From RYN-428 sp035551995 (GTDB taxonomy: Bacteria; Planctomycetota; Phycisphaerae; Tepidisphaerales; Tepidisphaeraceae), in assembly GCA_035551995.1 (NCBI GenBank), contig DASZME010000066.1, positions 10,282 to 74,281 of the forward strand: a stretch of DNA of 64,000 bases, written 5' to 3'. Made by a program: the position numbers and the translations under genes. Of this stretch, positions 25,313 through 33,541 are shown piece after piece (within the stretch, counting starts at the first letter, position 1; each line of letters opens with the position of its first letter). A model generated the notes under the pieces. It ran no database searches, had not been told where the DNA came from, and saw only the letters and a list, made by a program, of their open reading frames with translations.

Positions 25313-25534
25313 GCATCGCCAAGGGGAGCTTGCCGCCATGGTCCAGATGGCCGTGCGAAGGAATGACCGCGTCGGCGGTTTTGACGTCGGCCGGAAAGAC
25401 GCGTTGATTCGGCGAGCCTCGTCGCGCGGGCCCTGGTACAGCCGCACGTCCAGAAAAAGCCGCAGGCCGTTGAATTCGATGAAGTGGCTTGATCCCGTGA
25501 GGGTTCTGTCCGCGCCGCGGGATTGGATTCGCAT
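25271..25534 (-). pseudogene. Beta-CASP metallo-beta-lactamase-fold RNase, N-terminal fragment
   Basis: Reading from the ATG at 25534, MRIQSRGADRTLTGSSH, FIEFNGLRLFLDVRLYQGP and DEARRIN match the N-terminus of RNase J/CPSF-type beta-CASP enzymes. After a one-base shift near 25400 another frame continues DVKTADAVIPSHGHLDHGG with the metal-binding HxHxDH motif, then homology stops at about 25310. The gene is thus frameshifted and cut off just after the metal motif, losing the beta-CASP domain. Confidence 0.6.
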
Positions 25535-25573
25535 GATCAGAGGGTAATCGCGGGCGGGAAGGTTTTTACCCCG

Positions 25574-25915
25574 CTATCCTGCCGAATCTTCGTCCCCGCC
25601 GATCACCTTGGGCACCTTAAAAAACGGCCCTTCGGTCTCCGGCGCGTTTTGCAGGACTTTCTCAAGCGGAAGGCTTGGCTCCACGACGTCTTCGCGAAGC
25701 ACATTGTGCAACGGCAGCGCATGCGCCATCGGCTCAACATGCGTCGTATCGACCTCGCTCAGCTTGGCGATATAGCCGAGAATCGATTCAAGCTGGCCGG
25801 TGAGGCGCTTGAGATGGTCCTCGTCGAGGGCAAGGCGGGAGAGCATCGCGACATGACGAACATCGTCCAGCGTCAATTTCGCGGCGGAAGCGGGTGTTGG
25901 ACTATCGGCAAGCAT
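25574..25915 (-). CDS. gatC: Asp-tRNA(Asn)/Glu-tRNA(Gln) amidotransferase subunit C
   Basis: GatC is the small subunit that holds GatA and GatB together in the enzyme that converts misacylated Glu-tRNA(Gln) or Asp-tRNA(Asn). The 113-residue protein has LTLDDVRHVAMLSRLALDED near the start, LESILGYIAKLSEVDTTHVEPMAH in the middle and LREDVV then APETEGPFFKVPKVI at the end, all typical. An extra dozen N-terminal residues (SPTPASAAK) could mean a later start. gatA and gatB are not adjacent. Confidence 0.92.
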   Translation of the reverse strand: MLADSPTPASAAKLTLDDVRHVAMLSRLALDEDHLKRLTGQLESILGYIAKLSEVDTTHVEPMAHALPLHNVLREDVVEPSLPLEKVLQNAPETEGPFFKVPKVIGGDEDSAG

Positions 25916-26017
25916 AAAGGGAATCTACCCGCGTCGCGCGGATAAATGAAGCGCGCGGAACATCATCAACGTCAGTTCTTCATCCACGCCGAACGTATCG
26001 GATTCCCTCGGACGACG

Positions 26018-26047
26018 AAAAACCCACGACGGACGGCGTCGTGGGTT
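26018..26047 (-). terminator. Terminator downstream of rpmB
   Basis: A 10-bp stem AACCCACGAC/GTCGTGGGTT (26021-26030 and 26038-26047) with a 7-base loop is followed by a T run on the minus strand, 39 bases beyond the rpmB stop. Confidence 0.8.
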
Positions 26048-26085
26048 CACATGAACTACATCCGCTCGGCAAAGCGGCTTATTTT

Positions 26086-26361
26086 CTACGTCGCCGCGGT
26101 CTCAGCGACCGGCTCCGGACGCCATTTGCGCTGGACCGGCTTGGTGACCATGCCCATCTTAATGGCCTTGGCGCTCACCTTGATTCGGCAAATTCGGCCA
26201 TTGATGACCGCGCGAACCTTCTGGATGTTCGGCCGAAACTTTCGGGCGGTGATTCCGGTGATCTTGGTACCGACGCCGCCGAGATATTTGGCTTTGCCGC
26301 GGTGCGTAATCTGGTTGCCGAAACTTGTGTGCTTGCCGGTAAAATAACAAACGCGTGGCAT
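26086..26361 (-). CDS. rpmB: 50S ribosomal protein L28
   Basis: The 91-residue protein begins MPRVCYFTGKHTSFGNQITHRGKAK, then RKFRPNIQKVRAVINGR and RIKVSAKAIKMG, which is the full L28 pattern. The N-terminal CYFTGK.. segment is normal for the family, although the usual second Cys of zinc-binding L28 forms is not seen. AGGAAAATTA precedes the ATG. A perfect terminator follows, so it is a single-gene unit. It has a slightly extended C-terminus (EPVAETAAT). Confidence 0.95.
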   Translation of the reverse strand: MPRVCYFTGKHTSFGNQITHRGKAKYLGGVGTKITGITARKFRPNIQKVRAVINGRICRIKVSAKAIKMGMVTKPVQRKWRPEPVAETAAT

Positions 26362-26578
26362 TAATTTTCCTCGTTAACTGTAAAGAGCCGAGCATTGTAG
26401 CGAGGGAACGGGGCAATGCAACATAGCCACGTTTGAATTTCGCCGGAAATCCGACTTGAGCAATTCCGCGAGCGGTTCACATGAGCGTTTCGAGTAGTTA
26501 AACGACGCTTGACGCATCGGAAAACCGATCAGCGCAAGTCACCAATCCGGCGGACAGGCCGGACTGACGGGTCGCACG

Positions 26579-28051
26579 TTACTTCTCGTTAATTCGGGCA
26601 TTTACAAACTCGCCCAGCGCTTCCTGAACGCGACCCACAACCTCCGCCCAATCGCCCGGCGATTTTTGCCGGAAAATCCGCATCGTCGGATACCAGGGGT
26701 TGTCCTCGCGGCCCGGCAGCCAGCGCCAATCGGGGCGGGTCGAAAGCATGAGCCATACCGTCTTGCCCATCGCGCCGGCCACGTGAGCGACGGCTGAATC
26801 GACGCAGATCACCAAGTCCATGTACGAAATCAGCGCGGCGATGTCGGCGTAATCGGTCCATTCGACGGGGGGATCGATCAGCCTTAGTCCGTCGGGCGGA
26901 CTGGCGCCTAGCGGCGGGGTCGGGCGGTTTTGCAGCGCGTAGTACTCCACGTCGTTCACGGAATTCAACGGCTCCAGTTGCGCAGGGGAAATGGATCGGC
27001 TGGTATCGCGCTTCTCTGTGGGCGGGGCGGTCCATGCAATGCCGATTTTTAATTTCCCGTTGGACGAATCGAGCTTGCTGCCGAGCGCTTCGACCAGATC
27101 GGCGTCGGACAACAAATAAGGAATATCCGCCGGGATGGACTTGACGCGGGTGGCGAACGCCAGCGCCAAACTGACGAATGGGCAATAAAGGTCAAATGAA
27201 TCTGCCGTGACGGTTTCAAGCTGCTTGAGGCCGGGGATGCCTTCCAGAAGCCGCTGCCATGCCGGCAGGCGCGCGATGACTGCATGCCCGCCGCGATCCT
27301 GAATGAGCGGGACGTATCGAATGAACTGGATCATGTCGCCATACGACTGTTCGGGGGTGAGCAGGACGGTTCGGCCTTTGAGGTCTTCGCCGTCCCACTT
27401 GGGTTTATCGAAAGGGGGACGTGAGGATTCAAACTGCTTCATCTGAAGGCGCCATTCGTGTTCGATCCACCCTTGGCGATAGTCGCCCTTCAAAAGTAGG
27501 GCGATGGACAGATTCCAATGCGGGCTGGGCCATTGCGGGTTGATCGCGATGGCTCGGCGCAACGATGCGATGGCGGCGTCGAGGTCCCCTTTTTCGAGCA
27601 GCGCAAGCCCCATTTCGTGATGCAGTTCGGCAAGCTTCGGCGTCAATTTCAGGCCACGGCGGCACGCTTTCATGGCGGCTTCAAGATTGCCGCTCTCGCG
27701 AAACGCGGCGGCGAAATTGGCGTAATCCTTCGCCGCCGTGGGATCAAGCCGCAATACTTCGAGATAGGCGGCGATCGCCTCCTTGGGTTTGCCCATCTCG
27801 CGGAGCGCATTGCCCAGATTACTCTGATAGACGGCCACTTTCGGATTCGCCGTCACGGCGCGGCCGATCAGATCGACGGCTGTATCAAAATCGCCGCGCT
27901 GCGCGCAAAGTGTTCCCAAGAGATGCAGCGCATCGCCATAATTGGGCCGCTCGGCCAAAACTTGCCGATAAATTTGTTCTGCCTCCGCGAATCGCCCGGC
28001 CTGATGTTGCTGGATGGCGAGTTGCATCGCCTGCTCGACTGAAATTTGCAT
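26579..28051 (-). CDS. TPR protein with C-terminal glycosyltransferase-like domain
   Basis: A 490-residue protein. Residues 1-210 are about six TPR units (AGRFAEAEQIYRQVL, GDFDTAVDLIGRAV, GKPKEAIAAYLEVLRLDP, GDLDAAIASLRRAIAINP). From about residue 215 it continues as the GT-B-type domain found behind TPRs in many bacteria: GRTVLLTPEQSYGDMIQFIRYVPLI, IGIAWTAPP, and near the end LVICVDSAVAHVAGAMGKTVWLML with the conserved DSAVAHLAGA-like motif. These are related to GT9/GT41 enzymes; sugar transfer is inferred, and no acceptor can be named. It is divergent from korA. Confidence 0.82.
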   Translation of the reverse strand: MQISVEQAMQLAIQQHQAGRFAEAEQIYRQVLAERPNYGDALHLLGTLCAQRGDFDTAVDLIGRAVTANPKVAVYQSNLGNALREMGKPKEAIAAYLEVLRLDPTAAKDYANFAAAFRESGNLEAAMKACRRGLKLTPKLAELHHEMGLALLEKGDLDAAIASLRRAIAINPQWPSPHWNLSIALLLKGDYRQGWIEHEWRLQMKQFESSRPPFDKPKWDGEDLKGRTVLLTPEQSYGDMIQFIRYVPLIQDRGGHAVIARLPAWQRLLEGIPGLKQLETVTADSFDLYCPFVSLALAFATRVKSIPADIPYLLSDADLVEALGSKLDSSNGKLKIGIAWTAPPTEKRDTSRSISPAQLEPLNSVNDVEYYALQNRPTPPLGASPPDGLRLIDPPVEWTDYADIAALISYMDLVICVDSAVAHVAGAMGKTVWLMLSTRPDWRWLPGREDNPWYPTMRIFRQKSPGDWAEVVGRVQEALGEFVNARINEK

Positions 28052-28173
28052 GAAGGCACTTTAGTCATCGCATGTGGAACCGGAAAGGGGTATTCGCTAG
28101 GATGCACGAACGTGGACGCAGGGTTCTGGAGCGAGGGCAACGCCGATCTTGCCGGAGAGTAAGCAAATATCCA

Positions 28174-30129
28174 ATGAGTTTGACCACCGAAGAAACCGCC
28201 GTTACGGCAGCGGGCCACCGCAAGCCGCTGATTTCCCTTCCCTCGGTCACCGTCCGATTCTGCGGTGACAGCGGCGACGGCATGCAATTGGCCGGAACGC
28301 AGTTCACCGATACATCCGCGCTGATCGGCAATGATATCAGCACGCTGCCGGACTTTCCCGCCGAGATTCGCGCCCCCGCCGGCACGCTGGCGGGCGTGAG
28401 CGGTTTTCAGGTGCACTTTTCCAGCACCGACATTTTCACCCCCGGCGACGATGTCGACGCGCTGGTCGCCATGAATCCCGCCGCCCTGAAAACCAACCTC
28501 AAATCGGTCAAACGGCTCGGAATCGTCATCGTGAATGAAGACGCGTTCGATCCGACCGACCTCAAAAAAGCCGGGTACGCGAGTAATCCGATCGAAGACG
28601 GATCATTGAAAAATTATCGGCTGATCAAGGTGCCGATCAACAAGCTCACCGCCGCCGCCGCGAAAGAAACCGGGCTGGGCGCCAAGGATATCGATCGCTG
28701 CAAGAACATGTTCGCGCTGGGCCTGTGCTACTGGCTCTATGGCCGCCCGCTCGCGCCGACGCTGACGCATATCGACCAGAAGTTCGGCGCCAAAAAGCCG
28801 ATCGTCGCGGCGGCGAATGCGCTGGCCTTGAAGGCCGGTTATCATTTTGGCGAGACGGCCGAGCTGTTTAACGAACAATACGAAGTTCCCAAGGCGGCCA
28901 TGCCGCCCGGCACGTATCGCAAGATCACCGGCAACGAAGCCACCGCCCTCGGCATGATCGCCGCCGGCAGGTTGTCGGGAAAACAGGTCATCTATTGCAG
29001 CTACCCGATCACCCCCGCCAGCGACATTTTGCATCAATTGGCGGCGGCGAAAAATTTCAACGTGATGACCTACCAGGCGGAAGATGAAATCGCCGCCGTC
29101 GGCGCCGCGATCGGCGTCAGCTTTGGCGGCGGGCTGGGCGTCACCGGAACCAGCGGGCCCGGCGTCGCCCTCAAGAGCGAAGCCATCGGACTGGCCGTCA
29201 TGACCGAACTCCCCCTGGTCATCATCGACGTCCAACGCGGCGGGCCGAGCACCGGCCTTCCCACCAAAACCGAACAATCCGATCTCCTGCAAGTTCTCTT
29301 CGGACGCAACGGCGAATGCCCCGTTCCGGTCATCGCATCGGCCGGCCCATCCGACAGCTTCAACGCGATCATAGAAGCCTTCACCATCGCGGTGAAATAT
29401 ATGACGCCCGTCTTCTTCCTGAGCGACGGCTACGTCGCCAACGGCGCCGAGCCCTGGCTTATCCCCGACGCATCGAAACTGGCAAAGATCGAATCGAGCC
29501 ATCCGACGGAAAAGAACGATCCCGCCGGTTACATGCCCTACAAGCGCAACGCCGATGGCGCCCGCCCGTGGGCCGTCCCTGGCACACCCGGTCTGGAACA
29601 CCGCATCGGCGGACTGGAGAAACAGGACATCACCGGATCGGTCAGTTACGACGGCGCCAACCACGAAAAGATGTGCCGACTGCGAGCGGCGAAGGTCGCC
29701 AACATCGCACCGGCCGGTCCCGACATGCTCTGGACCGGCCCCGAAACCGGCGACGTATTGCTCATCGGATGGGGCGGAACATTCGGCGCCATCAAAGCCG
29801 GCACGCTTGAGCTTCGCGAGCAGGGCGTCGCCGCGTCGGCGTGTCATATTCGCTATATGAATCCGCTGCCCAAACGGTTGGGCGCCTTAATGAAGCAATT
29901 CAGGCACATTCTCATTCCCGAGTTGAATCTCGGGCAGTTGCGGATGTTGATTCGCGATCGGTACCTGGTGGACGCCAAGGGATTGAACAAGGTGATGGGT
30001 CAGCCGTTCGCGATTCATGAGATCGTCGCCGGCGCGAAGGCGATCCTGTCCGGGCGGGTTGGACCGTACGAAGTGAAATCCGGCTCGGACGATAAAACGC
30101 TTCTTCAAGCGGAGCTGTCGGGAGCGTAG
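28174..30129 (+). CDS. korA: 2-oxoacid:ferredoxin oxidoreductase, alpha subunit (gamma-alpha fusion)
   Basis: The 651-residue protein fuses the gamma domain (TVRFCGDSGDGMQLAGTQ at its start) to the alpha domain (ITGNEATALGMIAAGRLSGK, CSYPITPASDI). TYQAEDEIAAVGAAIG, GTSGPGVALKSEAIGLA and DVQRGGPSTGLPTKTEQSDL are the expected pyrimidine-binding marks. With KorB it oxidatively decarboxylates 2-oxoglutarate or a similar 2-oxoacid to acyl-CoA, reducing ferredoxin. The start at 28174 was chosen because upstream codons have no homology. Unusually, korB follows only after 728 bases. Confidence 0.92.
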   Translation: MSLTTEETAVTAAGHRKPLISLPSVTVRFCGDSGDGMQLAGTQFTDTSALIGNDISTLPDFPAEIRAPAGTLAGVSGFQVHFSSTDIFTPGDDVDALVAMNPAALKTNLKSVKRLGIVIVNEDAFDPTDLKKAGYASNPIEDGSLKNYRLIKVPINKLTAAAAKETGLGAKDIDRCKNMFALGLCYWLYGRPLAPTLTHIDQKFGAKKPIVAAANALALKAGYHFGETAELFNEQYEVPKAAMPPGTYRKITGNEATALGMIAAGRLSGKQVIYCSYPITPASDILHQLAAAKNFNVMTYQAEDEIAAVGAAIGVSFGGGLGVTGTSGPGVALKSEAIGLAVMTELPLVIIDVQRGGPSTGLPTKTEQSDLLQVLFGRNGECPVPVIASAGPSDSFNAIIEAFTIAVKYMTPVFFLSDGYVANGAEPWLIPDASKLAKIESSHPTEKNDPAGYMPYKRNADGARPWAVPGTPGLEHRIGGLEKQDITGSVSYDGANHEKMCRLRAAKVANIAPAGPDMLWTGPETGDVLLIGWGGTFGAIKAGTLELREQGVAASACHIRYMNPLPKRLGALMKQFRHILIPELNLGQLRMLIRDRYLVDAKGLNKVMGQPFAIHEIVAGAKAILSGRVGPYEVKSGSDDKTLLQAELSGA

Positions 30130-30857
30130 CACCGTGGCGAATAGGGCGGCCAGCGAATCACTCGTTTTGGTTTTTCCGATGACGCAAATTGCCGCAGGCG
30201 TGTGGGGAGCGCTTTGAGGCAGCGTTATCGTTGCGTTGGAATTCTGGTTAGATATGAGGCGCAATCACGGTTCGTTGTTAATTAAGCGCAGGAAGATCGC
30301 GTATTGGATCGGTGAGTTTGTTCGCGTGGCCGCTGGAAGTGTCATTGCGGTCGCGCCGGCGGACGCTCAGCAGATCCAGCGGAAAGTTGGGAGCACTGAC
30401 TGCCGGCATTGCAACGCCTCTCATTGTCGCCCGTTTGAGCCAAGACATTCCCCGACTGAGACCGTAAAATGGTGCAGGAATGAAAGGCATTTTATGTCAA
30501 AAGCTTCATATGTCGCCGATGCAAACGTCGCTCGTGAAGAGCCGAGGGTGACGTCTACCCCGGTTCGGCCGCGGAAAGGTAACGAAATAAACGAGCCTGA
30601 GGTCATATCGCTGGACTTGGTTGTTCCCAACGTCGAGCGTACTGACTCAGGTTGGCGAGGGTTCGTAAACTATTTCCTCGACGGCCTTGCGGGTTGATTC
30701 TATGTGGCAATTGGCATGGGCGATTGCATTGAGAAGGCCGCTTGTCACCTTTTTGCGGTGAAGACAACGTTTGAAGATGTCCTGATAAAACGGTTAACAA
30801 AGTACCCCACTAACGTTTCCTGAGGATCGCGGGCAACAAGCCCGTGCCACTGAAAAA
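30130..30857. other. Long gap between korA and korB
   Basis: Apart from a doubtful 67-codon frame at 30494-30697 nothing was recognised: no clear promoter, terminator or RNA fold. Such pairs are usually almost contiguous, so a lost or unrecognised element may be here. Confidence 0.4.
30494..30697 (+). CDS. Small hypothetical protein between korA and korB
   Basis: A 67-residue frame (MSKASYVADANVAREEPRV, with VISLDLVVPNVERTDSGWRG later) that starts at an ATG weakly preceded by AGG. Composition is plausible for a protein, but there is no recognised homology, no metal motif and no membrane segment. It may equally be a chance frame. A longer in-frame start at 30236 is possible but has no ribosome binding site. 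Confidence 0.3.
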   Translation: MSKASYVADANVAREEPRVTSTPVRPRKGNEINEPEVISLDLVVPNVERTDSGWRGFVNYFLDGLAG

Positions 30858-31883
30858 ATGAGTATCGCACCAACATCCCCCCTGCCCGTTCTTAAAGCCT
30901 CCGACTACGCCAGCGACCAGGACGTCCGCTGGTGCCCAGGCTGCGGCGATTATTCCATCCTCATGCAGATGAAAAAAGTCGCCGCCAAGCTTGGCATGGA
31001 CCGAAGCAAAACCGTCTTCGTCTCCGGCATCGGCTGTTCAAGCCGATTCCCGTACTACATGAATACTTACGGGTTTCACTCCATCCACGGCCGTGCCCCC
31101 ACCTTCGCGACGGGTCTGAAACTTGCCCGCCCCGATCTCACCGTCTGGATGGTCACCGGCGACGGCGACGCCCTCAGCATCGGCGGCAATCATTTCATGC
31201 ACCTGATCCGCCGAAATGTCGATCTGAAAGTCCTCCTCTTCAATAACCGCATCTACGGCCTGACCAAAGGTCAATATTCCCCCACCAGCGAGCACGGGAA
31301 AAAAACGAAAAGTACGCCCATGGGCGCTCCGGAATATCCCATCCGCCCGATCAGCATCGCCATCGGCGCCGAGGCTACTTTCGCCGCTCGCACCATTGAC
31401 GTCGACGTCAAGCACCTGGAATATACGCTCGAACGCGCCGCCAAACATAAAGGCACGGCTTTCGTCGAAATTTATCAAAACTGCAACATCTTCAACGACG
31501 GCGCCTACGACTACGCCACCGACAAATCCGTCAAGAACCTCAACGTCGTCTACCTCGAACACGGCAAGCCCCTGATCTTCGGCAAAGACAACGAAAAAGG
31601 GATTCGCCTCAACGGCTTGTCGCCGGAAGTAGTGGAAACGAAAAACGTCGGCGCCGACGATCTACTGATTCACGATGAGCGAACCGCTGAGCCGAGCCTG
31701 GCGTTTCTGTTGAGCCGAATGCGCTACCCGGAATTCCCGGAGCCGCTGGGCGTATTCCGCGCGGTCGAATCGGAACTGTATGACGTGAACGTGCGACAAC
31801 AGAACGCCGACGCCATCGCCAAATATGGCGAAGGAAACTTACAGCAACTCCTTTCGGGTGATGAGACCTGGACCGTGGGGTGA
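30858..31883 (+). CDS. korB: 2-oxoacid:ferredoxin oxidoreductase, beta subunit
   Basis: The 341-residue thiamine-diphosphate subunit of the KorAB complex. WCPGCGDYSIL opens the conserved part; GIGCSSRFPYYMNTYGFHSIHGRAP, VTGDGDALSIGGNHFMHLIRRN (ThDP motif GDG...NN with FNNRIYGLTKGQYSPTS) and an ending typical of KorB follow. The two Cys of CPGC and the later ones could ligand a 4Fe-4S cluster as in related enzymes. Its length and order match korB in other bacteria. It lies far from korA but on the same strand. Confidence 0.92.
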   Translation: MSIAPTSPLPVLKASDYASDQDVRWCPGCGDYSILMQMKKVAAKLGMDRSKTVFVSGIGCSSRFPYYMNTYGFHSIHGRAPTFATGLKLARPDLTVWMVTGDGDALSIGGNHFMHLIRRNVDLKVLLFNNRIYGLTKGQYSPTSEHGKKTKSTPMGAPEYPIRPISIAIGAEATFAARTIDVDVKHLEYTLERAAKHKGTAFVEIYQNCNIFNDGAYDYATDKSVKNLNVVYLEHGKPLIFGKDNEKGIRLNGLSPEVVETKNVGADDLLIHDERTAEPSLAFLLSRMRYPEFPEPLGVFRAVESELYDVNVRQQNADAIAKYGEGNLQQLLSGDETWTVG

Positions 31884-32123
31884 TGCGGCTGATCCGCCGC
31901 CGTGCGATCCGGCCGGTCCTTGTCCGCTTCCGCGAGTCGCGTGGAGCGGATATTCCATTACGGCGGGGTCTAACTCGTTGGGCGAATGTGATTCGTCGCC
32001 ACAATCGAGCGCTAAAAACGCGGCAGCGACGCGCCCGGCGTTTCCCTTGATTTTCCGCTCGGTCTCGACGACACTTCCGCACCGATTCGTAAACCACGGC
32101 TTTGAGGAAGGAACAGTATTATC

Positions 32124-33296
32124 ATGTCCAGCGATGCGTACGCTCCCGATCCCAAATTGAAATTCACCTTCGGTTTGTGGACCGTCGGGAACATCGGCCG
32201 CGACCCGTTCGGCGGGCCGGTTCGAGAGCCCATCACGGCGCCGCAAATCTGCGATATGCTGGGAGGCGCCGGCGCATACGGCATCAATTTCCATGACAAC
32301 GACCTGATCCCCATCGACGCCACGGCCGAGCAAGCCGCCCAGATCAAAAAGGATTTCAAAAAAGCCCTCAAGAACAACGGCTTGGTCGTTCCCATGGCGA
32401 CCACCAATCTTTTCAGCGACGCCGCATTTAAGGATGGCGCCTTCACCAGCAACAACGCGCAGGTCCGCGCCTATGCGATTCAAAAGACCATGCGCGCCAT
32501 GGATCTCGGCGCCGAGTTCGGCGCCAAGACGTATGTCTTCTGGGGCGGCCGTGAAGGCGTCGAAAGCGACGCCACCAAAAACCCCGTCGAGGCAATCAAG
32601 CGCTTCCGCGAGGCCATCAATTTCCTCTGCGAATACAGCATCGAACAGGGATACGGCTACCGGTTTGCATTTGAAGCCAAGCCAAATGAACCGCGCGGCC
32701 ATATGTATTTCGCCGTCACCGGCAGCTACCTGGCCCTGATCCCCACGCTCGATCACCCGGACATGTGCGGGGTCAATCCGGAAGTGGCTCACGAACACAT
32801 GGCCGGGCTGAATTTCGTTCACCAGGTCGCGGCCGCCCTGGAGATGGGCAAGCTCTTTCACATCGATCTGAACGATCAGGAGTTCGGCCGCTACGATCAG
32901 GATTTCCGCTTCGGGCAGGCCAATCTAAAGCACGCGTTTTTTCTCGTGAAACTGCTGGAAGATTACAAGTACAACGGCCCGCGCCACTTCGACGCCCACG
33001 CCATGCGGACCAGCGATTACGAAGACGTAAAGGAATTCGCCAAAGGATGCATGCGAACCTACATGATCCTTCGTGAAAAGGCGGCTCGGTGGAACGCCGA
33101 CAAGGAAATTCAGGGACTGCTTCAGGTCATCAACAAGCAGGACGTCTTGCTCTCCAAGCTCACAAAGCGATACAGCGGCGGAAACGCCAGGAAACTGCTG
33201 GCCGCTCCGCTGGATCGCATCGAATTGGCCAAGGCGCCGTTGCCGTACGAGAAGCTCGATCAGTTGACGATGGAATTATTGATGGGCGTGCGATAA
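32124..33296 (+). CDS. xylA: Xylose isomerase
   Basis: The 390-residue length and sequence match the short (class I, actinobacterial) xylose isomerases, which convert D-xylose to D-xylulose. FTFGLWTVGNIGRDPFG opens the protein. GINFHDNDLIP holds the catalytic His, YVFWGGREG and FEAKPNEPRGHMYF hold the metal-binding Glu and Lys, and LFHIDLNDQ and HFDAHAMRTSDYED the remaining metal ligands. GGAAGGA precedes the ATG. No xylulokinase is adjacent. Together with sugar acid enzymes in the window this suggests hemicellulose or pectin use (inference). Confidence 0.95.
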   Translation: MSSDAYAPDPKLKFTFGLWTVGNIGRDPFGGPVREPITAPQICDMLGGAGAYGINFHDNDLIPIDATAEQAAQIKKDFKKALKNNGLVVPMATTNLFSDAAFKDGAFTSNNAQVRAYAIQKTMRAMDLGAEFGAKTYVFWGGREGVESDATKNPVEAIKRFREAINFLCEYSIEQGYGYRFAFEAKPNEPRGHMYFAVTGSYLALIPTLDHPDMCGVNPEVAHEHMAGLNFVHQVAAALEMGKLFHIDLNDQEFGRYDQDFRFGQANLKHAFFLVKLLEDYKYNGPRHFDAHAMRTSDYEDVKEFAKGCMRTYMILREKAARWNADKEIQGLLQVINKQDVLLSKLTKRYSGGNARKLLAAPLDRIELAKAPLPYEKLDQLTMELLMGVR

Positions 33297-33541
33297 AGGG
33301 GTTTCCCGCAGGCTCCAACGCCCGTCGGCAAAACTGCGCGCGAACGAGGGAGTTCGGACAATCGTCGTTTAGAGGCGGAGCCCTTTGTCCATGTCGCTAT
33401 CGAACGCGCGCGTCGTATTGGGCGATGCGTCGCGGTAAACCAAAAACCGAATCCGCGTGCAAAAACAAGTCCTTCGGATACAATAGATACGGTATCATTT
33501 CAGGCTGCCACAAATTTAGTGCGATAGAAACCGGAGGCCGC

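Noticed and set aside
28603..29847. A 414-codon minus-strand frame opposite korA
   Set aside because: Shadow frame of a well-conserved enzyme gene.
33089..33541. Upstream extension of the 748-residue secreted protein frame
   Set aside because: It overlaps xylA in another frame and shows no homology; the ATG at 33542 has a good ribosome binding site directly before a signal peptide.
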